Assembly (NCBI GenBank): GCA_024036415.1
Contig: JAMWET010004979.1
Span: forward strand, 1-64,000
Direction: 5' to 3'
Origin: Prochilodus magdalenae
Taxonomy: Eukaryota; Chordata; Actinopteri; Characiformes; Prochilodontidae
Length of the DNA stretch: 64,000 nt
In this document: positions 33,130 to 45,839 of the stretch, piece after piece
Layout: each line of letters opens with the position of its first letter
How positions within the stretch are numbered: position 1 is the first letter of the stretch
Translations under genes and position numbers: made by a program
The notes under the pieces: generated by a model
Seen by the model: the letters and a program-made list of their open reading frames with translations, nothing else
Database searches by the model: none
Told to the model about the DNA's origin: nothing

Positions 33130-33400
33130 CTCACAGCCAGGTTCAGAAACAGCTTCCTCCCATTTGCCATAAGACTGCTGCTCCAGTTCTTCTTGGATTA
33201 GGTGTAGTACACTCTCATGTATATGCACTTAATTAAAATGTACTTATCTGTTGATATATGTATGTTTACATAGGCACTACACTTGCATTTCGCACTGTCT
33301 CCCTGATCTACTCTGAGCCTATACAGCGCTGTTTCGTCCTAATGCGCACTGTGCGGTGTAAATTCGAATGACAGTAGAGTCTAAGTCTACTCAGTATACT
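33130..33400 (+). mobile_element. LINE 3' end (non-LTR retrotransposon tail)
   Basis: Plus-strand translation near 33133-33182 gives RFRNSFLPFAIRLL, typical of the C-terminus of fish non-LTR reverse transcriptases. About 200 bases later, ATTCGAATGACAGTAGAGTC resembles the usual 'aatgacaataaagtc' tail of such elements. Only this truncated 3' end is present, as is usual for 5'-truncated insertions. Confidence 0.65.
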
Positions 33401-34310
33401 CAGTCTACTCAGAGTACTACTGAGGTCAGATGTACCACAGTAACGTGCTTGAAATGTACCTTCTGGTATTAGAGTAAACTTCTGGTACATTAAAACATAC
33501 TTCACTTTTACCTGGGATGCCTCGCACTCTTGCACCCCTAGTCTGAATCCCTAAAAAGTCCTCTAAGTGATTCCCTGGAGCTGTAACGGAGCTGTAAGAT
33601 ATCCCAGGACCTTACCAGCTGATTGACGTGGTCTCAGTGGACTACCAGACTGAACCAGACATTAGGAGCTTTAACTGTCTCATAAAAGGCATGTTCTACA
33701 CCCTCGGCCCACCCCAGACATCGCAGGTACGCCCCCCCGGCACCCCTAAACCAACCGCCTGTCCGTTACACCAGTCCTACTGACGGATATGGAGTCTGAG
33801 GCAGCCAGATCCAGATCATGAGTCCACCTAATTAGTTGGATCGGGAGAGTTGGGTAAGGACTGGAGCTGAACAGCAGGGTAGGGTTGGTGTGCCCTGCTG
33901 GAGAACCGAGACGGTTCTAACACAGAACACACAGAGATCATGTCAGACCTCCACCCCAGAATCAAACAGCGTCGTGCACACATGTGTGTGGAGGTGGTGC
34001 GGTGAGTGTAGGCATGAAACCCCTTCAAAGAGCCTCCCGCCCCGCTCTGCGCTCCTCTGTAGTTCCAGCAGGCCCTGTAATTATCACACACTCTACAGCT
34101 CACCTGCACTCTAATCTGACCAAACACAAACACCTCTGACCCGCCGCACACCCCGAGAGTCAGGCGGCTCCATAACAACCTCCCCACTGAACCTCCTCCT
34201 AGCCCAGAGCACCGCAGGTGCGTGAGAGAGACGCATTCATCAGCACACATCTGCAGCACAGCCACACCACCGACACGGATCAGTGGAACACACCCATCCC
34301 TAGAGTTACA
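33401..34310. other. Unique intergenic sequence
   Basis: No gene is recognised. Open frames at 33828-34313 (minus) and 33836-34114 (plus) overlap each other and show no family resemblance. Confidence 0.4.
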
Positions 34311-36560
34311 CACGTTTCTATGGTAACAACCATTTCTACAATTACACTACACCCATTTCTATAGTTTCACTACAACCAATTCTATCGTTTCACTACACCC
34401 ATTTCTATAGTTACACTACACCCATTTTTATAGCTACACTACACCCATTTCTATAACTACACTACACCCATTTCTATAGTTACACTACACCCATTTCTAT
34501 AACTACACTACACCCATTTCTATAGTTACACTACACCCATTTCTACAGTTACACTACACCCATTTCTATAGCTACACTACACCCATTTCTACAGTTACAC
34601 TACACCCATTTCTATAGCTACACTACACCCATTTCTATAGTTTCACTACACCCAATTCTACAGTTACACTACACCCATTTCTACAGTTACACTACACCCA
34701 TTTCTACAGTTACACTACACCCATTTCTATAGCTACACTACACCCATTTCTATAGTTTCACTACACCCAATTCTATAGTTTTACTACACCCATTTCTATA
34801 GCTACACTACACCAGTTCTATAGTTTCACTACACCCATTTCTATAACTACACTACACCCATTTCTATAGCTACACTACACCCATTTCTATAGTTACACTA
34901 CACCCATTTCTATAGCTATACTACACCCAGTTCTATAGTTTCACTACACCCATTTCTATATTTACACTACACCCATTTCTATAACTACACTACACCCATT
35001 TCTATAGTTACACTACACCCATTTCTATAGCTACACTACACCCATTTCTATAGTTACACTACACCCATTTCTATAGCTACACTACACCCATTTCTATAGT
35101 TACACTACACCCATTTCTATAGTTTCACTACACCCAATTCTATAGTTTCACTACACCCATTTCTATAGTTTCACTACACCCATTTCTATAACTACACTAC
35201 ACCCATTTCTATAGTTACACTACACCCATTTCTATAGTTACACTACACCCATTTCTATAGCTACACTACACCCATTTCTATAGTTACACTACACCCATTT
35301 CTATAGCTACACTACACCCATTTCTATAGTTTCACTACACCCAATTCTATAGTTACACTACACCCATTTCTATAGTTACACTACACCCATTTCTATAGTT
35401 ACACTACACCCATTTCTACAGTTACACTACACCCATTTCTATAGCTACACTACACCCATTTCTATAGTTTCACTACACCCAATTCTATAGTTTCACTACA
35501 CCCATTTCTATAGCTACACTACACCAGTTCTATAGTTTCACTACACCCATTTCTATAACTACACTACACCCATTTCTATAGCTACACTACACCCAGTTCT
35601 ATAGTTACACTACACCCATTTCTATAGCTACACTACACCCAGTTCTATAGTTACACTACACCCATTTCTATAACTACACTACACCCAATTCTATAGTTTC
35701 ACTACACCCAATTCTATAGTTACACTACACCCATTTCTATAGCTACACTACACCCATTTTTATAGTTTTACTACACCCATTTCTATATTTACACTACACC
35801 AGTTCTATAGTTACACTACACCCATTTCCATAGTTTCACTACACCCAATTCTATAGCTACAGTACACTGATGCCCATAGTTACACTACACCCATTTCCAT
35901 AGTTATACTACACCCAATTCTACTTTCAGTACACCCAATTCTATAGTTACACTACTCCCATTTCTATAGTTACACTACACCCATTTCTATAACTACACTA
36001 CACCCAATTCTATAGCTACACTACACCCATTTCTATAGTTTTACTACACCCATTTCTATAACTACACTACACCCAATTCTATAGCTACACTACACCCATT
36101 TCTATAGTTTTACTACACCCATTTCTAGAACTACACTACACCAAATTCTATAGCTGCACTACACCCATTTCTATAGTTTTACTACACCCATTTCTATAAC
36201 TACACTACACCAAATTCTATAGTTACACTACACCCATTTCTATAGCTACACTGCACCGATGCCTATAGTTACACTACACCCATTTCCATAGTTACAGTAC
36301 ACCCAATTCTATAGTTACACTACATTCAATTCTATAGCTACACTACACCCATTTCCATAGTTACACTACACCCAATTCTACTTTCAGTACACCCATTTCT
36401 ATAGCTACACTACACCCATTTCCGTAGTTGCACTACACCTATGTCTATAGCTACACTACACCCATTTCTATAGTTGCACTACACCCACGTCTATAGCTAC
36501 ACTACACCCATTTCTAAAATTGACTACACCCATTTTCATAGCTACACTACACCCATTTCC
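34311..36560. repeat. 23-bp minisatellite, about 97 copies
   Basis: The unit is TTTCTATAGTTACACTACACCCA, alternating with GCTACACTACACCCA, GTTTCACTACACCCA and AACTACACTACACCCA forms. The period is 23 (34444, 34467). Divergence increases to the right of 35800. Confidence 0.96.
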
Positions 36561-37540
36561 CTTGTCACAGTAGACACTAGTTTTGAGAAGGCATGGTGAA
36601 GTGGTACCAGTCTCTGGGTCAGCTGTACATTAGGTGAGATGATACTCTGTGGTGCCAGCACTGGCATTGCTAGTTGTAGCTCTGTATTCACAGACAACAG
36701 TGAAACTTTAGCGGTTGTTAGCGGTAACATTAGCCATACAGAACTGAACCGGTGTTTAGCTGCCCTTGTCTTATCTAAAATCGAAACCCCGACCATGTGA
36801 GATAGATGGGGGACTTCCTGAGTCTGTGTATGTGAGGAGCCGGCTCTCTGAGGATTGGTGGAACATCATGGAGGCCGTGTGCGTTTCCTGATGTAACGGA
36901 GGAACTTTAAATCCCCTTAAGGACCTTTCAGGCCATCAACAATCAGCGCAGGACGTGAGCGTGGAGAGCGTTTATGTGTTCAGAGGGACATTTATTCCCC
37001 ACACTGCCCCGCCCTAACTAGGGCGCCCCCTGCTGTGCGAGGCGTGGGGTAGGGTGCCAGGAAGGAGGGGCAGTTATAATGGCAGGGAGTTATAATGTCC
37101 CGTTGTCCTGTTTACTAACTAACCTGCCCTTGTTTGGTATTTGCCCTAGAAACATCCTGGCCGAGGGATCCTGGGCGGGTTTCTTACCCGTCGGGCGCAG
37201 CGGGTCCTCTCAATACAGGCACACAAGCACAGCCAGCAGCACCATGCTGAGTTTGCCTGGCACGGTGGGCCTCTTCTTAGAAAGGAACATGTTTGTTCCC
37301 CACTGAGTCCATTCTACACTCAGAGTTCATCCACAATTAGGGTTAACTTTCGAATGATGAGGTGCTGGAACTGTAGTTTCCTCAACTTTAGTTCATTTTG
37401 ATTCCATATTATCATCGTACTTATTTTACGTCGTACGTAAATTAGAACCACTCAGGTTTGGGTTAATACTGGTGTTAATGTTTTGGGTGCCCAACAAATA
37501 AAAGGTTCTCTCTGTGGTATGTATGCAGCTAGGAGACAGT
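36561..37540. other. Unique intergenic island
   Basis: No exon is recognised. It contains a CTCF-like motif (37019-37037) and a possible regulatory block at about 36890-37130 with CAACAATCAGCG, CATTTATTCCCC and two GTTATAATG words. Confidence 0.45.
37019..37037 (-). promoter_or_regulatory. CTCF-like motif
   Basis: The minus strand reads CACAGCAGGGGGCGCCCTA, a near-consensus CTCF core (CAGCAGGGGGCGC). It is in unique DNA about halfway between wnt3a and arf1, a plausible insulator position. Binding is untested. Confidence 0.5.
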
Positions 37541-40425
37541 AGTAGGATGTCTGCAGGTGAAGTAGCAGGACATCTGGATGGAGATAGTGGTGGAGTAGAA
37601 GGAAGTCCGGATGAGAAGGTAGTGGTGGAGTACAAGGATGCCCGGATGGGAAGGTAGTGGTGGAGTAGAAGGACGTCCAGAGGAGAAGGTAGTGGTGGAG
37701 TAGAAGGACGTCCGGATGAGAAGGTAGTGGTGGAGTAGAAGGACGTCCAGATGGGAAGGTAGTGGTGGAGTAGAAGGACGTCCGGAGGAGAAGGCAGAGG
37801 TGGAGTAGAAGGACATCTGGAGGAGAAGGTAGAGGTGGAGTAAAAGGATGTCCGGAGGAGAAGGTAGTGGTGGAGTAGAAGGACGTCCGGATGAGAAGGT
37901 AATGGTGGAGTAGAAGGACGTCAAGAGGGGAAGGTTGTGGTGGAGTAGAAGGACGTCCGGATGAGAAGGTAGTGGTGGAGTAGAAGGACGTCCGGAGGAG
38001 AAGTAGTGGTGGTGTAGAGGGACGTCCGGAGGAGAAGGTAGAGGTGGAGTAGAAGGACGTCCGGAGGAGAAGGTAGAGGTGGAGTAGAAGGACGTCCGGA
38101 GGAGAAGGCAGAGGTGGAGTAGAAGGACGTCCGGAGGAGAAGGTAGAGGTAGAGTAGAAGGACGTCCGGAGGAGAAGGTAGTGGTGGAGTACTAGGACAT
38201 CCGGTGGAGAATGTAGAGGTGGAGTAGAAGGACATCCGGAGGAGAAGGTAGTGGTGGAGTAGAAGGACGTCCGGATGAGAAGGTAGTGGTGGAGTAGAAG
38301 GACGTCCGGATGAGAAGGTAGTGGTGGAGTAGAAGGACGTCCGGAGGAGAAGGCAGAGGTGGAGTAGAAGGACATCTGGAGGAGAAGGTAGAGGTGGAGT
38401 AAAAGGATGTCCGGAGGAGAAGGTAGTGGTGGAGTAGAAGGACGTCCGGATGAGAAGGTAATGGTGGAGTAGAAGGACATCCAGATGGGAAGGTAGTGGT
38501 GGAGTAGAAGGACGTCCGGATGAGAAGGTAGAGGTGGAGTAGAAGGACGTCCGGAGGAGAAGGTAGTGGTGGTGTAGAGGGACGTCCGGAGGAGAAGGTA
38601 GAGGTGGAGTAGAAGGACGTCCGGAGGAGAAGGTAGAGGTGGAGTAGAAGGACGTCCGGAGGAGAAGGTAGAGGTGGAGTAGAAGGACGTCCGGATGAGA
38701 AGGTAGAGGTGGAGTAGAAGGACGTCCGGAGGAGAAGGTAGTGGTGGAGTACTAGGACATCCGGCAGAGAATGTAGAGGTGGAGTAGGACATCCAGAGGA
38801 GAAGGTAGTGGTGGAGTAGAAGGACGTCCGGAGGAGAAGGTAGAGGTGGAGTAGAAGGACGTCCGGAGGAGAAGGCAGAGGTGGAGTAGAAGGACGTCCG
38901 GAGGAGAAGGTAGTGGTGGAGTAGAAGGACGTCCGGATGAGAAGGTAGAGGTGGAGTAGAAGGACGTCCGGATGAGAAGGTAGTGGTGGAGTAGAAGGAC
39001 GTCCGGATGAGAAGGTAGTGGTGGAGTAGAAGGACATCCGGATGAGAAGGAAGTGGTGGAGTAGAAGGACATCCGGATGAGAAGGTAGTGGTGATGTAGA
39101 AGGACGTCCGGATGAGAAGGTAGAGGTGGAGTAGAAGGACATCCGGATGAGAAGGTAGTGGTGGTGTAGAAGGACGTCCGGATGAGAAGGTAGTGGTGGA
39201 GTAGAAGGACATCCGGATGAGAAGGTAGAGGTGGAGTAGAAGGACGTCCAGATGGGAAGGTAGTGGTGGAGTAGAAGGACGTCCGGATGAGAAGGTAGTG
39301 GTGGTGTAGAGGGACGTCCGGAGGAGAAGGAAGTGGTGGAGTAGAAGGACGTCCGGATGAAAAGGTAGTGGTGGAGTACAAGGACGTCCGGATGAGAAGG
39401 TAGAGGTGGAGTAGAAGGACGTCCGGAGGAGAAGGTAGAGGTGGAGTAGAAAGGACGTCCGGATGAGAAGGTAATGGTGGAGTAGAAGGACGTCCGGATG
39501 AGAAGGTAGAGGTGGAGTAGAAGGACGTCTGGATGAGAAGGTAGTGGTGGAGTAGAGGGATGTCCGGAGGAGAAGGTAGTGGTGGAGTAGAAGGACGTCC
39601 GGATGAGAAGGTAATGCTGGAGTAGAAGGACGTCCGGATGAGAAGGTAGAGGTGGAGTAGAAGGACGTCCGGATGGGAAGGTAGAGGTGGAGTAGAAGGA
39701 CGTCCGGAGGAGAAGGTAGTGGTGGTGTAGAAGGACGTCCGGAGAAGAAGGTAGTGGTGGAGTAGAAGGACGTCCGGATGAGAAGATAGTGGTGGAGTAG
39801 AGGGACGTCCGGAGGAGAAGGTAGTGGTGGTGTAGAAGGACGTCCGGAGGAGAAGGTAGTGGTGGAGTAGAAGGACGTCCGGAGGAGAAGGTAGTGGTGG
39901 TGTAGAGGGACGTCCGGATGAGAAGGTAGAGGTGGAGTAGAAGGACGTCCGGATGAGAAGGTAGAGGTGGAGTAGAAGGATGTCTGGATGAGAAGGTAGA
40001 GGTGGAGTAGAAGGACGTCCGGATGAGAAGGTAGAGGTGGAGTAGAAGGACGTCCGGATGAGAAGGTAGAGGTGGAGTAGAAGGACGTCCGGAGGAGAAG
40101 GTAGAGGTGGAGTAGAAGGACGTCCGGAGGAGAAGGTAGTGGTGGTGTAGAGGGACGTCCGGATGAGAAGGTAGAGGTGGAGTAGAGGGACGTCCGGAGG
40201 AGAAGGTAGAGGTGGAGTAGAAGGACGTCCGGATGAGAAGGTAGAGGTGGAGTAGAAGGACGTCCGGAGGAGAAGGTAGTGGTGGTGTAGAGGGACGTCC
40301 GGATGAGCAGGTAGAGGTGGTGTAGAGGGACGTCCGGATGAGAAGGTAGAGGTGGAGTAGAAGGACGTCCGGAGGAAAAGGTAGAGGTGGAGTAGAGGGA
40401 CGTCTGGAGGAGATTATGTAAGCCA
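37541..40425. repeat. 35-bp minisatellite, about 82 copies
   Basis: The unit is GGTGGAGTAGAAGGACGTCC + GGATGAGAAGGTAGT, with GGAGGAG and TAGAG variants. The period is 35 (38043, 38078). The plus strand is strongly purine-rich. The minus strand lacks stops in all three frames of the unit, which explains open frames of up to 796 codons encoding a 35-residue repeat (for example GRPSTPPLPSHPDVLLLHLY). No promoter, splice logic or non-repeat domain supports a gene. Each unit has the palindrome GGACGTCC. Confidence 0.96.
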
Positions 40426-41805
40426 GAGTTCCAGATAACTCCAAATTAAAAATCATTCCAATCTGAAACCCAGCAGCTGCGGCGCCCTTCTCAGAAGTGG
40501 CTGCGGGGGTGACGCCAGCCTCTCGCTGCTGGCTCAATCCAGTCCACTGTTGCACAACAGCGCTCCAGGGCAACAAACACATTTCAGCAATTTCTCATTG
40601 CATAACAATAATTAATGTGATCCTGCATATTTAAAATGGCCCTCACACGTTTCTACGGCACGGCGAAGTTGCACAATGCCAAAGCGACAGGTTTAACAAT
40701 GCCCACCAGCGGACCGGGTCACCGAACACAAGCGGCCCTTTCGTTTATTCAGGCTCTTCATTATTAACCCTCTCATCGCCATTAAATATGTATCGTGTGA
40801 TTGTAAAGCCAGGAAATGGGTTTGTTGCCCAGAGGCAGCATCGCACAGACCCATGATAAAGCTAATCTCTCTGTTAGCACAGCTAGCGCTGGCCGTCCTG
40901 CTCTTGGAGCACGGTAGCTAAGCAGCACTGCAGAGGGCACAGCGGAGAGATCCCGGTGCACCTCTCCATCCGCCTGGACGTCCAAAGACCCTCTGGTTTC
41001 GTTTGGCATAGGTGACCAGTGCAATGACCAGCCGGGCCGGCTTCCAGTTCAGGTTTGTGGCACTGTCTGGCGTGAACCGGCACCAAGCACTTTAACCGCA
41101 AGGTTGCTCAGACCCCTAGAGCTCCTCCATGCGGTGCTGACCCCTACAACACTTGGCTCAGTCTTCCCATTTCTGTCTCCCCAGGTCTCACGGCGCCACC
41201 TCCATCACCGGCTCTGCCATCCACCCTGTTTAACTTGGAGTGCCTTCAAGTGCCGTCCCACTCCCGGTCACAGGAGACGGCTCTGTCCCACTTCTGACAC
41301 CAAAGTGCCCCGGTGAAGAAGGAGGCGCGGGAGACACCGTATTTCAGGGGTGAGAGATGCTAGCACTCCTAGCCATGCGCTTCGTCTTCATGGTAACCTT
41401 AGCCCACTTCCACAACAACAACGTGGCTTGGGGGGGCTGGACACCGGGCAGCTCTGTGCACACCGCCCCTACAGAGCCCCCTGGAGCAAGGCCCTATAAA
41501 CCAGGCTACCGGTCTAGGGCATCAGTGCAGTCGCACGTCCATGAGGGTCTTCCAGTCAGCTTCCATTCTGGATCAGTCAAAAGTGACTCACTTTCTAATC
41601 CCAGTCATTCGGAAAAACAACCCGGAGCGCTTTCGACTTTCCTCAGCGTGCGCGCCGCAACCACAGGATCAGCCTCATTTTCATATTCGCTCTCCGGCCC
41701 AGGCAAACACATTCCTGCGGCTTCTGCTGTTCCCTCTGTTAAAGCGGTAATCCAGCTATCTCACACTTTACCCTCCAGGTCATACACACAGGCACAGGGG
41801 GGCAG
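40426..41805. other. Unique intergenic island
   Basis: No gene is recognised. The open frames 41104-41316 and 41357-41809 have no identifiable family. The left third is a candidate regulatory block. Confidence 0.45.
40440..40810. promoter_or_regulatory. Candidate intergenic enhancer (CNE-like)
   Basis: AAATTAAAAATCATTCCAATC, CAGCAGCTGCGGCG, TTGCACAACAGCGC, TCTCATTGCATAACAATAA (octamer- and SOX-like), TTAATGTGATCC, CATATTTAAAATGG and CATTAAATATG sit within 370 bases of repeat-free DNA. It is the most CNE-like stretch in the intergenic region by eye. Conservation across fish is untested. Confidence 0.35.
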
Positions 41806-44562
41806 CTAGCGCCATGCTAACTGGTGGTGTATAAACTCCCATTACTTGTTAGCTACACTAGACTCACAGCTCCAGTTGGAAGTGCTAGCACCATGCTAAC
41901 TGGTGGTGTATAAACTCCCATTACTTGTTAGCTACTTTAGCCTCACAGCTCCTGATAGAAATGCTAGCGCCATGCTAACTGGTGGTATATAAACTCCCAT
42001 TACTTGTTAGCTACATTAGCCTCAAAGCTCCAGTTAGAAATGCAGTTAGCACCATGCTAAATGGTGGTGTATAAACCTCCATTACTTGTTAGCTACATTA
42101 GCCTCGTAGCTCCAGTTAGAAATGCAGTTAGCACCATGCTAAATGGTGGTGTATAAACTCCCATTGCTTGTTAGCTACATTAGCCTCATAGCTCCTGTTA
42201 GAAATGCTAGCGCCATGCTAACTGGTGGTGTATAAACTCCCATTACTTGTTAGCTACATTAGCGTCACAGCTCCAGTTAGAAATTCTAGCACCATGCTAA
42301 ATGGTGGTGTATAAACTCCCATTACTTGTTAGCTACTTTAGCCTCACAGCTCCAGTTAGAAATTCTAGCACCATGCTAAATGGTGGTGTATAAACTCCCA
42401 TTACTTGTTAGCTACTTTAGCCTCACAGCTCCAGTTAGAAATGCAGTTAGCACGATGCTAAATGGTGGTGTATAAGTTTCCATTACTTGTTAGCTACATT
42501 AGCGTCACAGCTCCAGTTGGAAGTGCTAGTGCCATGCTAACTGGTGGTGTATAAACTCCCATTACTTGTTAGCTACATTAGCCTCACAGCTCCAGTTAGA
42601 AATGCAGTTAGCACGATGCTAAATGGTGGTGTATAAGTTTCCATTACTTGTTAGCTACATTAGCCTCATAACTCCAGTTGGAAGTGCTAGCGCCATGCTA
42701 ACTGGTGGCGTATAAACCTCCATTACTTGTTAGCTACATTAGCCTCATAACTCCAGTTAGAAATGCTAGCGCCATGCTAAACAGTGGTGTATAAACTCCC
42801 ATTACTTGTTAGCTACATTAGACCCACAGCTCCAGTTAGAAATGCTAGCGCCATGCTAAATGGTGGTGTATAAACTCCCATTACTTGTTAGCTACTTTAG
42901 CCTCACAGCTCCAGTTGGAAGTGCTAGCACCATGCTAACTGGTGGTGTATAAACTCCCATTACTTGTTAGCTAAATTAGACTCACAGCTCCAGTTAGAAA
43001 TGCTAGCACCATGCTAATTGGTGGTGTATAAACTCCCATTACTTGTTAGCTACATTAGACCCACAGCTCCAGTTAGAAATGCTAGCGCCATGCTAAACGG
43101 CGGTGTATAAGTTTCCATGACTTGTTAGCTACATTAGCCTCATAGCTCCAGTTTGAAATGCAGTCGGCACCATGCTAAATGGTGATGTATAAGTTTCCAT
43201 GACTTGTTAGCTACATTAGCCTCATAGCTCCAGTTGGAAGTGCTAGCGCCATGCTAACTGGTGGTGTATAAACTCCCATTACTTGTTAGCTTCTTTAGCC
43301 TCACAGCTCCAGTTAGAAATGCTAGCGCCATGCTAAACAGCGGTGTATAAACTCTCATTGCTTGTTAGCTACATTAGCCTCACAGCTCCAGTTAGAAATG
43401 CTAGCGCCATGCTAAACAGCGGTGTATAAACTCTCATTGCTTGTTAGCTACATTAGCCTCAAAGCTCCAGTTAGAAATGCAGTTAGCACCATGCTAACTG
43501 GTGGTGTATAAACCTCCATTACTTGTTAGCTACATTAGCCTCGTAGCTCCAGTTAGAAATGCAGTTAGCACCATGCTAAATGGTGGTGTATAAACCTCCA
43601 TTACTTGTTAGCTACATTAGCCTCAAAGCTCCAGTTAGAAATGCTAGCGCCATGCTAACTGGTGGTGTATAAACTCCCATTACTTGTTAGCTACATTAGC
43701 CTCACAGCTCCAGTTAGAAATGCTAGCACCATGCTAACTGGTGGTGTATAAACTCCCATTACTTGTTAGCTACATTAGCGTCACAGCTCCAGTTAGAAAT
43801 TCTAGCACCATGCTAAACGGTGGTGTATAAACTCCCATTACTTGTTAGCTACATTAGACCCACAGCTCCAGTTAGAAATGCAGTTACCACCATGCTGAAT
43901 GGTGATGTATAAGTTTCCATTACTTGTTAGCTACATTAGCGTCACAGCTCCAGTTGGAAGTGCTAGTGCCATGCTAACTGGTGGTGTATAAACTCCCATT
44001 ACTTGTTAGCTACATTAGCCTCACAGCTCCAGTTAGAAATGCAGTTAGCACGATGCTAAATGGTGGTGTATAAGTTTCCATTACTTGTTAGCTACATTAG
44101 CCTCATAACTCCAGTTGGAAGTGCTAGCACCATGCTAACTGGTGGCGTATAAACCTCCATTACTTGTTAGCTACATTGGCCTCATAACTCCAGTTGGAAG
44201 TGCTAGCGCCATGCTAACTGGTGGTGTATAAACTCCCATTACTTGTTAGCTACATTAGCCTCACAGCTCCAGTTAGAAATGCTAGCGCCATGCTAACTGG
44301 TGGTGTATAAACTCCCATTACTTGTTAGCTACATTAGACCCACAGCTCCAGTTAGAAATGCTAGCGCCATGCTAAACAGTGGTGTATAAACTCCCATTAC
44401 TTGTTAGCTACATTAGACCCACAGCTCCAGTTAGAAATGCTAGCGCCATGCTAAATGGTGGTGTATAAACTCCCATTGCTTGTTAGCTACATTAGCCTCA
44501 CAGCTCCAGTTGGAAGTGCTAGCACCATGCTAACTGGTGGTGTATAAACTCCCATCACTGCG
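41806..44562. repeat. 79-bp minisatellite, about 34 copies
   Basis: The unit contains TTAGCTACATTAGCCTCACA, GCTCCAGTTAGAAATGCTAG, CGCCATGCTAACTGGTGG and TGTATAAACTCCCATTACTTG. The period is 79 (42171, 42250). An 82-bp form with GAAATGCAGTTAGCACC recurs. A block of several units near 42470-42720 is repeated near 43920-44160, showing higher-order duplication. Confidence 0.96.
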
Positions 44563-45413
44563 GCTGAAGTATCGCTTTAAGCGAGGGGCGGTGAACGGAG
44601 GCTTTGAGGTTCTGCCATCCAGGTGTTGTTCGGAAAGTGGAGCTGTCAGTCCGTGCCGAGGCCGCCGCAGCCCCGAGCGCTGTGCTCAGGTGCGGAGTCT
44701 CGTCACTCGTGCGGTGTTTCTGTTGGAGCCACATCACTGGAGCTCGTTAAAGCGAAAGTTTATTAATCGTCCTCGGAGACGCAGCGGCAGTAAATCACCC
44801 GCCCGGCGCTGATATATCACCTGGAACAGGCTTGCGGTGTAAAGATTCGAGAGGAGAACATTCCACAGATCTCTCCGGCCGTTCCGTCTGAAGACTGAGG
44901 TTCTCCAGAGAGGAGAACCATGTCAGAGGAGACCTTAGAGAACCCGTATCACTGATAACTGACTGATTCAGGGTTTAAATGGTTCTCTGATGTTCTACAT
45001 AGAAGGTACGTGACTTTGATCCCCCAGATGTGGTTCTACGCTGGGCCCACTGCCACCCTATGATCTGGTTCTAGACTCAAATGAGCCGTTTCCCCATTGT
45101 TGGTGAGCTTCTCATGAATAATTAGATGAGCTGAGTTCTGATTGGCTGGTTTATGGCGAGACCCCGCCCCCTATGATCACACAGAATAACTGTTTGGAAA
45201 CAGACTAAATAAAATTAGGCTCTGTGTAAATAAGCTCCGCCCTCATACTGTTTAGTTAGCTATGCTAGCTAGCTTGGCGCTAATGCTAGTAGCTAACGTT
45301 CCCTGTACTAGCTACTGGCTCCATCTGGACACCAACACACAGTAGATTAAAGTTCCTCACTATGGAGCTCTCAGTTTAAGATGATCTGCTCCAACCGGCA
45401 CACACGGATACAA
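44563..45413. other. CpG-rich unique block and flank
   Basis: Positions 44565-44820 are unusually CpG-rich and non-repetitive. An open frame runs through them on the plus strand but starts inside the array and has no known family. The block could be a CpG-rich regulatory element or an unannotated first exon. The rest (to 45413) shows nothing specific beyond short MITE-like words near 45110-45150. Confidence 0.35.
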
Positions 45414-45654
45414 TCACACAGCATGGCTGCTACTTACAGGCTGCTGTTGGGGTGGTGGTGCTAATAAAGGTGGAGCTGCTCCTCTCTTCAGTCTCTTCAG
45501 GGTCAGACGCTGAGCGGAGCTGCTCCATATTGTCCGGAGAGGTTTGGGAATCTGTCCGGAGTGGAATGTGCAGACTGCAGGGTTAAAGTTCCGGGATCCT
45601 GTTAAAGATGTCGGAGCTGGAGTTCCTGTTCTCCAGCTTGGTTTGGGAATTCTC

Positions 45655-45722
45655 TGTTCCACCTTAAACAGGGCTGCAGGACATTCTGGTGCCTGTACAA
45701 GCTGGAGTATTTAAGGTGGAAC
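45655..45722. mobile_element. Short hairpin with GTTCCACCTTAAA inverted ends
   Basis: The left end GTTCCACCTTAAA and the right end TTTAAGGTGGAAC are inverted copies about 67 bases apart. The inner flanks (CAGG/CCTG) also pair. The same tip occurs in the array in arf1 intron 1, so this is probably a minimal copy of the same MITE family. Confidence 0.55.
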
Positions 45723-45839
45723 GGAAGACTGGATTAAGAAACTGGTGAAGAGGAAGAACTCCAGACCTAAAGATGAACATCCACCATGAACACTTTGGTT
45801 CCTTGGGAAGGGAATGAGAAGTTCCGACTTCCCAGCCTG

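Noticed and set aside
37452..40582. Minus-strand open frames of 586 and 796 codons
   Set aside because: They read through a 35-bp tandem array whose complement has no stop codons. The peptide is a pure 35-residue repeat with no domain, and rival frames are open over the same DNA.
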